A DNA stretch of 15,254 nucleotides from positions 1-15,254 of the forward strand of contig CAWIJO010000017.1 in the NCBI GenBank assembly GCA_963836355.1, read 5' to 3'. Positions 1 to 6,966 of the stretch are shown in pieces (position 1 is the first letter of the stretch; each line of letters starts with the position of its first letter). The notes under the pieces were generated by a model. The model searched no databases and was not told the DNA's origin. It saw only the letters and a list, made by a program, of their open reading frames with translations. Made by a program: the position numbers and the translations under genes. Source of the stretch: Palsa-506 sp963836355 (lineage in GTDB: Bacteria > Actinomycetota > Actinomycetes > Streptosporangiales > Streptosporangiaceae).

Positions 1-44
1 TTGGGAGCAGGAGGCCGCGAGTTCGAATCTCGCCATCCCGACCA
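1..44 (+). tRNA. 3' half of tRNA-Pro(UGG), attachment site att1
   Basis: The window opens inside a tRNA anticodon loop (TTGGGA, anticodon TGG). It continues with the 3' anticodon stem GCAGG, a variable loop, a perfectly paired T-arm (GCGAG-TTCGAAT-CTCGC), the acceptor strand CATCCCG, the discriminator A and an encoded CCA. The T-stem differs from the two other copies at 2708 and 8012 but still pairs, so this copy could be the 3' end of the intact gene, whose 5' half would lie outside the window. tRNA 3' halves are classic targets of tyrosine integrases, and an integrase start follows at 111. This is inferred to be an att junction of the first integrated element. Confidence 0.6.
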
Positions 45-80
45 GTTCAGAGCACATGTCGATCTTGGCGCGGCTCAGCG

Positions 81-102
81 TGGGAGCCAAAGTGGGAGCC
101 AA
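81..102 (+). repeat. arm-type direct repeats right of att1
   Basis: Two copies of TGGGAGCCAA start at 81 and 93, a 12-bp period. Identical or nearly identical pairs with the same period lie left of att2 (2579, 2591) and left of att3 (7884, 7896), and one copy lies right of att2 (2799). Direct repeats flanking a tRNA core are the usual layout of integrase arm-binding sites. The binding role is inferred. Confidence 0.55.
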
Positions 103-110
103 GCGTTAGC

Positions 111-233
111 GTGTCGAACATGGCGGACCGCAAGAAGCGCGGCTACGGCGAGGACTCGATCTACTTCGACCACGCTTCGGAGTGCCGCGATGGCGAGCAT
201 CACAGGTGTCCGATCCCGATTGATCTGAGGTAG
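111..233 (+). pseudogene. 5' remnant of a tyrosine integrase gene (E1)
   Basis: About 67 bp after att1 a reading frame starts at GTG 111 or ATG 120 and encodes MADRKKRGYGEDSIYFDHA. This is the glycine/basic-rich N-terminus seen in many actinomycete tyrosine integrases (MA.R+.GEGSIY...). It aligns with the better preserved remnant at 2820, including DHASECR. Homology ends near 206, where a 34-bp sequence also found at 13962 begins, and the frame stops at 233. The arm-binding core, the catalytic domain and the R...H-x-x-R...Y residues are all missing. It was probably cut off by an insertion or deletion at 206/207. Confidence 0.6.
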
Positions 234-240
234 TCCCGTC
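207..240 (+). repeat. 34-bp dispersed repeat, left copy
   Basis: The sequence beginning TGTCCGATCCCGATTG matches 13962-13995 at 32 of 34 bases, in the same orientation. It starts exactly where integrase homology stops. Related shorter copies follow at about 241-285 (GGTCTGAGGTAT and CTTGATCTGAGGCAT), giving a cluster of TCTGAGG-containing repeats. Such clusters occur at the ends of some IS families, for example IS21. The family is not established here. Confidence 0.5.
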
Positions 241-715
241 CGGTCTGAGGTATCCGGGTGTTGTCCCGCTTGATCTGAGGCATGGCTGGTTATGGTCGTG
301 CTCAGGCAGGGATTGCGGACCTGGGTGGTGTGGCCGTGGCCGTTACCGCAGGTGCGGAGGTTGCCGGGGTTAGCGTCGGCGGCGCCAGCTTAGTTTTTGC
401 CGGGCCGGGCGGGTCGAAGCGCCGTGAGCCGCTTGAGCGGTGCTGGAACGTGCGGTTCGAGCACGTGCCGCCGGTGCGTTCGTTTCCTTCGCGGCCTGGA
501 CAGCGGCACTTTCCGGGGCTGTGGTGAGACCGGCGCTTGTGAGATAGGCCCGGCCGTATTCTGCGACGACGGCCGGCCCTTTGGGAGTCGGCCGTCGCCG
601 CGTGGACGCGGCCAGCATTCGTATCAGGCGCACTCTGGCTGCCTCTTTATGCATGTGTCGCAGCCGCGCCGTGCCCGGGCCCTTGGGCCGCCTCATCCGA
701 CCGCAAGGAGGAACC
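241..715. other. no supported gene
   Basis: Frames here are open on both strands because of high GC, but none starts with a ribosome binding site or resembles a known family. The left 45 bp contain TCTGAGG repeats that may belong to an IS end. The remainder may be decayed IS or element DNA. Confidence 0.4.
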
Positions 716-1018
716 ATGAGCACAACCGAACGCGACTCGGTGGAGCAGGTCGAGCCGACGTGGGCAACGGTGAAGGCCACCCGACTATCCATGGGATGGA
801 TGCCGGACTGGGTACAAGCTCAGGTGGCGGTGCCGGAAAGGGGCCTAAGCGGTCATAAAGGACCTACAGAACATATAATTATGGACGGCTTTATCTGGCA
901 TTCAATTTCATGTGTATGCGATAGTTGTGTACGCAACGATAACTCTTTTAATTTTCAGCTTAATCGTCGGGATTTCCGCCCCTATGTGATAGCAGGCGCA
1001 CCCACGGCCTTTGCGTAG
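716..1018 (+). CDS. small hypothetical protein (100 aa)
   Basis: ATG 716 is preceded by a strong Shine-Dalgarno sequence (AAGGAGG, 705-711) at ideal spacing, which is the main reason to list it. The first ~45 residues (starting MSTTERDSVEQVEPTW) are acidic and of normal composition. From about 860 the DNA becomes AT-rich and the protein turns into an atypical Asn/Phe/Ile/Cys-rich tail (for example SCVCDSCVRNDNSFNF). The likely reading is a real gene 5' end fused to foreign DNA, so the 3' half may not be native. I recognise no family, and no membrane segment or signal peptide is evident. Confidence 0.4.
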   Translation: MSTTERDSVEQVEPTWATVKATRLSMGWMPDWVQAQVAVPERGLSGHKGPTEHIIMDGFIWHSISCVCDSCVRNDNSFNFQLNRRDFRPYVIAGAPTAFA

Positions 1019-1080
1019 TCGTGTGACGGTTCCTGAGCAGGCCGGTTTGGTACGACACGCCGGGTCATGCCGGTACGAGA

Positions 1081-1148
1081 GCAGGCACGGCCTGGCGGTG
1101 ATCATGAGGTTTGCCAACTTCGTGATCATCACCAGGAGCCGTGCCTGC
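1081..1148. repeat. long imperfect inverted repeat (hairpin)
   Basis: GCAGGCACGGC (1081-1091) is the exact reverse complement of 1138-1148. Inside it GTGATCATGA pairs imperfectly with TCGTGATCATCAC, giving a stem of roughly 25 bp around a short loop. No T-run follows, so it is not a standard rho-independent terminator. It sits at the 5' edge of the ISAs1-like fragment at 1141 and may be part of an IS end or a REP-like palindrome. Confidence 0.6.
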
Positions 1149-1277
1149 CGCGTCATCTTCGCCTGCCGTCCTGGCCGCTGGCCACTTCTTGCCCTTGCCG
1201 GGACCGTGCCGGCGCCCGCTGATGCTGCCCGGTCGGAGCTGCTGGAGGCGTTGTCGCAGGTGCCGGATCCGAGGTAA
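1141..1277 (+). pseudogene. N-terminal fragment of an ISAs1-type transposase
   Basis: From GTG 1141 the frame reads as a Pro/Ala-rich start (VPAASSSPAVLAAGH). After a frameshift near 1200 the other frame gives SELLEALSQVPDPR. That block resembles the conserved N-terminal segment of DDE transposases of the ISAs1/H-repeat type (LLEAL..VPDPR.+RG.R+.L). The match ends at 1277 with a stop just after the PDPR motif, and the DDE domain is absent. The assignment rests on one short motif, so the family is likely but not certain. Confidence 0.45.
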
Positions 1278-1600
1278 ATACCAACTCCTGGGGAAGGCGG
1301 CCCACGGAGCGTGCGCGGTGTAACCTCGTGATCGCAGCGGAGCGGCCGTCTCGTAAACGGCGGGCCGAACCGGCGCTTACCTGATCAATTGCTATCAGGT
1401 TTACTGAGATCGGCACGTATTTGGCACATTTTGGCCGAGCTGAGAGCTCAGGCTGATGAGTCCGTTTGTGCGACGTCTCCGCGGTTTAGGCAGCAAGCGT
1501 GATCGCTGGCCGCTCCGATGCTTCGTTGGCGAAGGCCTGGCCGGAGCCAGGTGCGCGCAACGGCAGACTGGCGCGTCCTGCCGCGCAGGAGCGCCAGTGG
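1278..1600. other. no supported gene; contains repeat R2
   Basis: This stretch lies between the transposase fragment and the toxin-antitoxin genes. It contains R2 (1341-1426) and otherwise nothing recognisable. Confidence 0.4.
1341..1426 (+). repeat. dispersed repeat R2, copy in E1
   Basis: The blocks AGCGGCCGT, GTAAAC, GCCGAAC, ACCTG and CGGCACGTATT occur in the same order and spacing at 3030-3113. In E2 the block directly follows the broken integrase start. In E1 it lies downstream of IS debris. It appears to be a conserved piece of the parental element, possibly from the end of the integrase region. Its function is unknown. Confidence 0.5.
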
Positions 1601-1897
1601 TCAGGCGGCGTGTGGTGCGATCTGGACGATGAGGTCGGCGTCGAGAGCGGCGGAGATCCGCTCGAGCAGGGGAATGGTCGGGATGACGCCGCCTGCTTCC
1701 AGGCGGGAGAGGGCCGGCTGGGTCATGCCGGCGCGGGAGGCTAGCTCGACCTGGGAGAGCCCGAGCGCCAAGCGCCGCTCGCGGACGGCCTGGCCGATCA
1801 GGTATGCCCGCTGCGCCTCGGCGTAGCCTTCCCGGTAGTCCGGGATGTCGCGCCGCGGCCTGGCCACCTCCTCATAGGAGCTATGGTCGGCGTTCAT
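1601..1897 (-). CDS. higA: HigA/XRE-type antitoxin
   Basis: This 98-aa protein carries a canonical lambda-repressor-like helix-turn-helix at residues ~40-85. GLSQVELASRAGMTQPALSR supplies the two helices, followed by LEAGGVIPTIPLLERISAAL. A basic and acidic N-terminal extension (about residues 1-38) precedes the HTH, a layout common in HigA antitoxins. Antitoxins of this type bind the cognate mRNA-cleaving toxin and repress their own promoter. It starts 1 nt after the stop of the upstream toxin gene on the same strand, so the two are co-translated. The order toxin then antitoxin is the HigBA order rather than RelBE. A stand-alone regulator is the alternative, but the neighbour makes that unlikely. 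Confidence 0.85.
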   Translation of the reverse strand: MNADHSSYEEVARPRRDIPDYREGYAEAQRAYLIGQAVRERRLALGLSQVELASRAGMTQPALSRLEAGGVIPTIPLLERISAALDADLIVQIAPHAA

Positions 1898-1898
1898 C

Positions 1899-2264
1899 TC
1901 AGGTCACCTCTCGCTCGATGGTGTCGTGGGCAGGCCCGTGTTCGGCCTCGCAGATCTTCTGGGCTTGTAAGGCACGGGCTACTTCCGCGGTCTCGGCGTT
2001 CCGGGTCTTGCGGAATACCGTCAGCAGGATCAGCCGGCGGCCGGGGGTGAGCCAGTAGGTGACGCGGGTCTGCTGGGCCAGCAGGTGGAACCGCAGTTCT
2101 CTGACCTTGCCGCCAAGGTGGCGGGTGTAGGGCTCGCCGAGGTACTCGGCGTGTTCGGCAAGCAGTCCGACGAGGAAATCGACCCGGCCGAAGTCACGGT
2201 CGGTCAGGTTCTCCAGCCAGGACCGTACTTCGGGCTCGACCTCCACCTTGTACATGCCGGCCAT
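1899..2264 (-). CDS. higB: HigB/RelE-like mRNA interferase toxin
   Basis: The product is a 121-aa RelE/HigB superfamily protein (Gp49-like, PF05973 type). It contains YKVEVEPEVRSWLENL at the N-terminus, then GKVRELRF, TRVTYW and LILLTVFRKTRNAE. The last is the usual beta-strand ending LL..F.KK. of these toxins. Members cut translated mRNA on the ribosome. The frame stays open upstream to 2600, but that extension is of low complexity. I chose ATG 2264; ATG 2255 would give 118 aa. Both starts sit beside the palindromic operators at 2265-2291, so the promoter must be immediately upstream. The antitoxin gene follows after 1 nt. No truncation is seen. Confidence 0.82.
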   Translation of the reverse strand: MAGMYKVEVEPEVRSWLENLTDRDFGRVDFLVGLLAEHAEYLGEPYTRHLGGKVRELRFHLLAQQTRVTYWLTPGRRLILLTVFRKTRNAETAEVARALQAQKICEAEHGPAHDTIEREVT

Positions 2265-2291
2265 GCATCTGATGCTATATGCATCCGATGC
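2265..2291 (-). promoter_or_regulatory. twin palindromic operator of the toxin-antitoxin operon
   Basis: GCATCTGATGC (2265-2275) and GCATCCGATGC (2281-2291) are two 11-bp palindromes repeated with a 16-bp period. Each is preceded on the minus strand by TATA. They abut the toxin start codon. The spacing, about 1.5 helical turns, fits two antitoxin dimers and autorepression. No -35 is clear. The -10 is probably one of the TATAGC motifs, implying a very short or absent leader. Confidence 0.65.
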
Positions 2292-2578
2292 TATAGCCAA
2301 GCCCGGACGGCGACCGTCGGCGCGTTCGCCCGGGTGCTGCCGGGCGGCCGCCTGCCTCCAGGCCGATGACAAGCGTGTGCATCTGGACAGGCGCGGTTTC
2401 CCGCCGCGGGGGGCGCTACCCCGACGCGTTCGCATCCAGTCGGCCACGCATGTGATGGGTGATGGTCGTCTGTATCGGCCGGAGACGGTCAGCAGGGTCT
2501 CGCAGTTGCGAGCCTGCTCCGGCTTGAGGCTGCAGGCAGGTCCGGGCGGTCGAAGGTTAGCGGCGCTAATGAGATCTC

Positions 2579-2600
2579 TGGGAGCCAAGTTAGGAGCCAA
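2579..2600 (+). repeat. arm-type direct repeats left of att2
   Basis: TGGGAGCCAA at 2579 and TAGGAGCCAA at 2591 keep the same 12-bp period as at 81 and 7884. They are inferred integrase arm-binding sites of the left arm. Confidence 0.5.
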
Positions 2601-2707
2601 CGAGGGGCGACATCAGGCTACGCCAGGCCACGTCCAGCGATTATCGGTGCAGGTGAACGCCACGTCAGGCGATGCCGGGCGACGTCGGGCGACGGTGGGG
2701 ATGTGCT

Positions 2708-2750
2708 TTGGGAGAAGGAGGTCGCGGTTCGAATCCGGGCATCCCGACCA
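2708..2750 (+). repeat. tRNA-Pro 3' half, att2 (junction of E1 and E2)
   Basis: This is a second copy of the tRNA 3' half (TTGGGAG ... GTTCGAAT ... CATCCCGACCA). It has mismatches in the anticodon stem (GAAGG) and T-stem, so it is not a functional tRNA. Its left flank matches that of att3 and its right flank (GTTCAGAGCACATG) matches that of att1. That combination is expected at the junction of two tandemly integrated elements. Confidence 0.75.
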
Positions 2751-2798
2751 GTTCAGAGCACATGTGGATCTTGTTGAAGATCGTTTGGGATGCCGCGA

Positions 2799-2808
2799 TG
2801 GGAGCCAA
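2799..2808 (+). repeat. single arm-type repeat right of att2
   Basis: One copy of TGGGAGCCAA occupies the position equivalent to the pair at 81-102. The partner copy appears to have been lost from this arm. Confidence 0.4.
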
Positions 2809-2819
2809 GTGTCAGCGGG

Positions 2820-3044
2820 TTGAACACGGCGGACCGTAAAAAACGTGGCCATGGCGAGGGCTCGGTTTACTTTGACCACGCTTCGGAGTGTCGCGCTTGC
2901 GCGCGCGCGCATCTCCGGGGCTGCTTAGGTCGGTGGCGGGGCTCGGCCTCGCGGGGCTTCGGACCTGGCGGCAGAAGGCTGCGCCGCAGGGTCAGCGGCC
3001 TGATCAAGACGCCAACCAGGGACAGGCAGAGCGGCCGTTTGTAA
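2820..3044 (+). pseudogene. 5' remnant of a tyrosine integrase gene (E2)
   Basis: The frame encodes TADRKKRGHGEGSVYFDHA followed by ECR, a short Cys/His stretch and GRWRGSASRGFGPGGRRLRR then VSG. This matches the N-terminal start and beta-strand region of actinomycete tyrosine integrases (GEGSIY ... GRWRG.VSLG...GKR.R..VSG.TK.). The ATG present in the E1 copy (position 120) is ACG here, so only TTG 2820 remains as a possible start. The frame ends at 3044 after about 74 residues, inside repeat R2. The SAM-like core-binding and catalytic domains are missing. It is a dead integrase. Confidence 0.7.
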
Positions 3045-3113
3045 ACAGGTGGCCGAACTGACCCTGACCTGGTCTGTTATCCGGAACCCGGAGATTTCGG
3101 CACGTATTCGGCA
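3030..3113 (+). repeat. dispersed repeat R2, copy in E2
   Basis: This is the second copy of the block at 1341-1426, sharing AGCGGCCGT, GTAAAC, GGCCGAAC, GACCTG and TCGGCACGTATT in order. It supplies the stop codon that ends the integrase remnant. Between it and 3308 no gene is evident. Confidence 0.5.
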
Positions 3114-3307
3114 GGGAGGCGAGAGCAGGGCTCCTACCTGCGCAACCTCGTTGTTAATCGCCGGGGCGACGCCCAGCACGTCCCGCGCCGCGGTCTGAGA
3201 GCCCTTGGGTAGATCGCGATGGCCAGCAGGAACTCACATGCGGAACCCGCTGCTGGGCGGTATTTGGCGACCCGAACATGGGCTCGCGTATCGTCGCAGG
3301 TCATTCC

Positions 3308-3991
3308 TTAAGGATCATTCTGTCGTTTCACGAACGTGGCCTCGTAGGCGCTTGTTGCCGCCTCCGCCGTGCCCTGAGCATTGGCTGGTACGCGCGGAGC
3401 AGGAATTGCTGCCAAGTTCTGGATCACTCGCGCGATGGCCCGGTCGAGGATGGCGAAGACCTCGTCACTGGTGCGTTCTTGGGCGTCGTTCCAGCGGGTG
3501 AGCGCCTGGGTTTTCGCCTGCCGGACCTGAGGGGAGGACACGGTCAACAGGCCGGGTCCCGGTGTGGCAGCTGGCTGGCTACGAGATTCCCATAGTGCGT
3601 CGTACACCGCGTCGATGGCCCGGCCGACCTCGGAATCTCCGTTCTGCCCGGAGCCTGCCCGGACTAGGGCGCCGACCAGGCAGACGGCACCCGTCGTTTC
3701 CGGAGCGGACGGGTTGGCCGCGAGTCCGGCAACCAGGATCTGCCGGCCGTCGGCGGTCGGCCTGGTCCACCAGCCGCCCTGCACCCATCCCGCCGATAGC
3801 TGCGCGCGCGCCGCCTCGAGCAGGGCAAGCAGCTGCTCAAGGCCTGCGTGCTGGAGCTCGTGCACTGGCTGCCCCGGCACAGCAGGAATATGCAAACGTC
3901 GCCACCAGGGGCGTTCTCGGCGTGCGCACACATTGCCGCGGCCGGTCCCCGGCGCGGCTGGCGTGAGGCGGAAGATGGTGGGACTGGTCAT
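3308..3991 (-). CDS. DUF6197-like hypothetical protein (227 aa)
   Basis: The central part reads as a family I associate with DUF6197. It has a helical start (GLEQLLALLEAARAQL), a GWVQGGW motif, GAVCLVGALVRAG, a helix ending YDALWE, and later LTRWNDAQERTSDEVFAIL. The pattern CL.GA ... L ... WND...RT..EV is typical of that actinobacterial family, which has no known function. The N-terminal ~55 residues are basic and Trp/Arg-rich and may be variable. ATG 3991 was chosen because it gives the longest consistent frame; the ribosome binding site is weak. It is transcribed divergently from the transport operon with about 138 bp between the starts, so a shared regulatory region is possible. Confidence 0.6.
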   Translation of the reverse strand: MTSPTIFRLTPAAPGTGRGNVCARRERPWWRRLHIPAVPGQPVHELQHAGLEQLLALLEAARAQLSAGWVQGGWWTRPTADGRQILVAGLAANPSAPETTGAVCLVGALVRAGSGQNGDSEVGRAIDAVYDALWESRSQPAATPGPGLLTVSSPQVRQAKTQALTRWNDAQERTSDEVFAILDRAIARVIQNLAAIPAPRVPANAQGTAEAATSAYEATFVKRQNDP

Positions 3992-4040
3992 GCCACCAGG
4001 ATCGCTCCGCTGGCCTCCGGATGCCAGAGGTGCACGGGTA

Positions 4041-4069
4041 TTGACAAGGGGGATGCGCCGGGGTAATCC
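4041..4069 (+). promoter_or_regulatory. candidate promoter of the transport operon
   Basis: A perfect -35 TTGACA (4041-4046) is followed after 17 bp by TAATCC (4064-4069), a poor -10. It would give a leader of roughly 55 nt before ATG 4130. The spacing is ideal, but the weak -10 suggests dependence on an activator or only modest activity. Confidence 0.4.
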
Positions 4070-4129
4070 TCGTGACTGATCGTTTGGCTCTGGGCTGTCA
4101 ATTGAGTCTCCTCGATAGGAGGCAACATC

Positions 4130-5161
4130 ATGAGGCCGAGAAGGCTGGCGGCATCACTGGCGGCATCAGCAGCATCAGCGCTGCTTGCCTTGTGGTCACT
4201 GGCCGCGTGCTCAAGCCAGGGCACGGCAGGGACTTCCCCCGCCAATTCCCCGACGGGCGCACGGATCACTGTCGCGATGGTGACCCATGGACAATCGTTT
4301 GACCCATTCTGGGCACTGGTAAAGAAGGGCGCGCAGCAGGCGGCGTCGGACTTTAATGTCGCGCTCAATTATCAGTCGCCGAATGTCACCAATCCGCAGG
4401 CCCAGGCCGCGCTGATCACACAGGCCGCGCGGAAGAAGCCGGCCGCCATGGTAGTGACCATTCCCGATCCGGCAGTGCTGTCGAATCCCATCAGGAACGT
4501 CTCGTCCGCTGGAATTCCGGTTGTCGTTGTCAATGTCGGCGACCGCGTGTACCAGAGCGTGGGTGCGCTAACCTTCGTCGGTCAGCCGGATTTCACGGCC
4601 GGGCAAGAGGCGGGCAAGGCGATGACAGCTGCAGGAGTGCGGCATGCGCTGTGCGTCATCCACGAGGCGCAGAACACGGCGCTTACCGACCGGTGCACAG
4701 GATTCAGCAAGCAGCTCAGCGCCAGTGGCGGCTCCGTGCAGACGCTGCGCGTCAACGGCAGCCAGCTACATGAGGCGCAGGGCGCGATTGAGCAAGCGCT
4801 GAAGCGGAACCGGAGTATCAACGGCGTGCTCGCTACGGGCATCATCGGTTTCGAGGCTGCAGGCGGCGCCCTCAAGTCATTGAACGACTTCGGCCGGGTA
4901 AAGTTCGGCACATTCGATGTGTCCAAGGCTGACCTGACTGCGGTCCAGAATGGCCAGGCGCTGTTCGTGATTGACCAGCAGCCTTTCCTGGAGGGTTACG
5001 CTGCGGTGCAGGTCGCCGCGTTCGATGTTCGCTACGGCCAGCACCCGTTCCGCCCGATCTACACCGGGCCCAGTCTCGTCACGAAAGCCAACGCGGCCAA
5101 GATTGCGCAGCTGTATAAGAATACCAGCATTCCGCTGTTCCAGGGTGGTTATCCGCAATGA
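4130..5161 (+). CDS. sugar-type substrate-binding lipoprotein
   Basis: The 343-aa product starts with a basic n-region (MRPRRLAAS), a hydrophobic core and the lipobox SLAAC with the lipidated cysteine at residue 27. It is therefore exported and anchored outside the membrane. The mature part has the fold signature of the RbsB/Peripla_BP_4 group. It begins ITVAMVTHGQSFDPFWALVK and continues with GAQQAASDFNV, a block KKPAAMVVTIPDPAVL, SAGIPVVVVN, and later GVLATGIIGFEAAGGALK and FGTFDVSKADLTAVQNG. Such proteins normally deliver sugars, polyols or autoinducer-like ligands to ABC transporters. Here the next genes are a sodium symporter and a small membrane protein instead. AGGAGG at 4117-4122, 7 nt before ATG 4130, fixes the start. 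The ligand cannot be told from sequence. Confidence 0.9.
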   Translation: MRPRRLAASLAASAASALLALWSLAACSSQGTAGTSPANSPTGARITVAMVTHGQSFDPFWALVKKGAQQAASDFNVALNYQSPNVTNPQAQAALITQAARKKPAAMVVTIPDPAVLSNPIRNVSSAGIPVVVVNVGDRVYQSVGALTFVGQPDFTAGQEAGKAMTAAGVRHALCVIHEAQNTALTDRCTGFSKQLSASGGSVQTLRVNGSQLHEAQGAIEQALKRNRSINGVLATGIIGFEAAGGALKSLNDFGRVKFGTFDVSKADLTAVQNGQALFVIDQQPFLEGYAAVQVAAFDVRYGQHPFRPIYTGPSLVTKANAAKIAQLYKNTSIPLFQGGYPQ

Positions 5162-5241
5162 CCTGCTTGCTGCCGTTGACATGACGGTGGTTATCCGGGT
5201 CCGTGCCCGGTGCGGCATGGTGTACGAAGGTGGCGATCGCG

Positions 5242-6921
5242 ATGGTATTTGCGGCCACGGCCGTTCCTAGCGTCGAGGCGGCTGGCGCGCTCAAATTGTC
5301 ACTTAGCGGCTTGGATATTACCCTTATTGTCATCTATTTTGCTTTCGTGATGGGCATAGGATTCGCGCTACGCCGACTGATCACAACCTCGACGGACTTT
5401 TTTCTTTCCGGGCGTTCGCTGCCTGCCTGGGTCACCGGCATTGCCTTCATCTCGGCGAATCTCGGAGCCATTGAGATCCTCGGCATGTCGGCGAGTGGTG
5501 CCCAGTACGGCATCAGCATCGTGCACTACTACTGGATCGGCGCCGTGCCGGCGATGGTCTTCCTCGGCATCGTGATGATGCCGTTCTACTATGGCTCGCG
5601 GGTCCGAAGCGTTCCGGAGTATCTGCTGCGCCGCTACGATCGTAAGACACACCTGCTAAATGCGATCATCTTTGTCCTGGCTGCGGTTCTCATCGCAGGC
5701 GTGAATCTGTACGCGCTGTCCTTTGTCTTGGAGGCCCTGCTCGGGATCCCGCTGGCCGTCGCAATCGTGGTGTCGGCGCTGTTCGTGCTTTCGTATATTT
5801 TGCTGGGCGGGTTGTCGAGCGCCATCTACAACGAGGTAATGCAGTTCTTCGTGATCTGCGCCGGCCTCATCCCGGTAGTCATTATCGCTCTGAAAGAATC
5901 TGGCGGTATCGGCGGCCTGTTCGCCAAGCTGAGCACGAACGGCCACGACTTCACTTCCCCCTGGTCCGGCGTCGGGCTGGGCGGCCACAACCCGATCGGC
6001 GACTGGATCTCACTCGTTTTCGGCCTGTCCTTCTGTCTGTCCTTCGCCTACTGGACCACCAACTTCGCCGAGGTTCAGCGGGCGATGTCCGCCAAGGACG
6101 ACAATGCGGCCCGGCTGACGCCAATCATCGCCGCGTTCCCGAAGGCTATCATCCCGCTGGGCATCGTCATTCCCGGCATGGCCGCGGTCCTGCTGATCCC
6201 CGGCCTCGGCGTGGGTGGCGGCCTTCCGTATAATTTCGCGATTCCGGCGCTAATGAACAAGTACCTGCCGACCGGCGTGCTGGGGGTAGCGATCACTGGC
6301 CTGCTGGCCGCATTCATGGCCGGGATGGCGGCGAACGTATCCTCCTTCAACGCAGTGTGGACCTACGACATCTGGCAGAATTACATCCGGCCTGGCCGTC
6401 CCGACAGCTACTATCTCCGGGTCGGCCGGATCGCGACTGTGGCGGGAGTGTTCATCGGCATCCTGACCGCGTTCATCGCGGCGGGATATAGCAACATCGC
6501 CGAATACCTCCAGACCCTCTTCTCTTTCTTCAACGTGCCGATCTTCCTCGCGTTCATTGTCGGCATGGTGTGGCGCAAGGCGGGACGGGGATCAGGATTC
6601 TGGGGCATGCTCGTCGGGACACTGGCCGCCTTCGGCACGTTTCTTCTCTACAAGCAGGGCGTCCTGTCGTTCCGCAGCGACCTCGCCGAGACCCAGTGGG
6701 GGGCAATTATCGGATTTTCCGCGGGCCTGGCCGCGATGCTGGTAGCCACCCGGTTCAGCACAGCGAAGCCGCTGGCCGAGCTGAATGGCCTGGTCCTCGG
6801 ACTTCAGCAGCAGGACGTGCAAACAACTGCCAAAATCCCGTGGTTCAAATCGCCGGTGCTGTACGGGATAGCCGTCCTGGCGTTGTGCGCACTTCTCTAC
6901 GTCTACATCGCCGTGGTGTGA
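5242..6921 (+). CDS. sodium:solute symporter (SSS family)
   Basis: This is a membrane protein of about 559 aa with 13-14 hydrophobic helices. The first is LDITLIVIYFAFVMGIGFAL. It carries SSS hallmarks: FFLSGRSLPAWVTGIAFISA then NLGAIEILGMSASGAQYGI, covering the broken first core helix that binds Na+ and substrate in SglT-like carriers. SVPEYLLRRY, LLGGLSSAIYNEVMQFF, FAYWTTNFAEVQRAMSAKD and LLAAFMAGMAANVSSFNAVW follow. Family members move sugars, myo-inositol, proline, acids or vitamins with sodium. The frame is open from GTG 5203, which has no ribosome binding site. ATG 5242, 11 nt after GAAGG, is my preferred start. It lies ~80 bp after the binding-protein gene with no terminator between them. 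No break or missing motif was noticed. Confidence 0.9.
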   Translation: MVFAATAVPSVEAAGALKLSLSGLDITLIVIYFAFVMGIGFALRRLITTSTDFFLSGRSLPAWVTGIAFISANLGAIEILGMSASGAQYGISIVHYYWIGAVPAMVFLGIVMMPFYYGSRVRSVPEYLLRRYDRKTHLLNAIIFVLAAVLIAGVNLYALSFVLEALLGIPLAVAIVVSALFVLSYILLGGLSSAIYNEVMQFFVICAGLIPVVIIALKESGGIGGLFAKLSTNGHDFTSPWSGVGLGGHNPIGDWISLVFGLSFCLSFAYWTTNFAEVQRAMSAKDDNAARLTPIIAAFPKAIIPLGIVIPGMAAVLLIPGLGVGGGLPYNFAIPALMNKYLPTGVLGVAITGLLAAFMAGMAANVSSFNAVWTYDIWQNYIRPGRPDSYYLRVGRIATVAGVFIGILTAFIAAGYSNIAEYLQTLFSFFNVPIFLAFIVGMVWRKAGRGSGFWGMLVGTLAAFGTFLLYKQGVLSFRSDLAETQWGAIIGFSAGLAAMLVATRFSTAKPLAELNGLVLGLQQQDVQTTAKIPWFKSPVLYGIAVLALCALLYVYIAVV

Positions 6922-6966
6922 GCTGTCCGGTACCAGCCCGCGCCCGCTAAACAGGGAGAATGCCAC

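Larger units (their letters stand above)
45..2750. mobile_element. decayed integrative element E1 (CIME-like)
   Basis: This segment lies between two copies of the tRNA-Pro 3' half (1-44 and 2708-2750). In order it holds paired arm-type repeats, an integrase 5' remnant, IS debris, a small unknown ORF, repeat R2, a HigB/HigA-type toxin-antitoxin pair, and a left arm with paired arm-type repeats. The same skeleton (att, integrase start, R2, cargo, arm, att) recurs in E2 immediately downstream, which argues for two relatives integrated in tandem. No replication, transfer or intact integrase gene is visible, so movement would need an integrase supplied in trans. Exact ends are inferred from the tRNA repeats. 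Confidence 0.6.
2551..2750 (+). repeat. 200-bp direct repeat: left arm plus att2
   Basis: This block is nearly identical to 7856-8055, with only a handful of scattered differences. It contains the paired TGGGAGCCAA motifs, a run of GGCGACGTCGGGCGAC-like repeats and the tRNA-Pro 3' half at its right end. With 7856-8055 it brackets the 5.3 kb that carries the transport operon. Recombination between the two could delete or circularise that segment. Confidence 0.85.

Noticed and set aside
1450..1480. CTGATGAGTCCG resembles the core of a hammerhead ribozyme.
   Set aside because: The matching GAAA core segment and a closed stem II are missing; what follows is GCGACG, so the catalytic core is incomplete.
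2265..2600. N-terminal extension of the toxin to a 233-aa protein.
   Set aside because: The extra part has no family resemblance, contains the element arm and crosses the operator palindromes; RelE-type toxins are about 90-120 aa.
2690..2750. A functional tRNA-Pro gene at the second att copy (also considered at 8012).
   Set aside because: The 5' half of a tRNA is missing upstream; the preceding bases are the repeated element arm.
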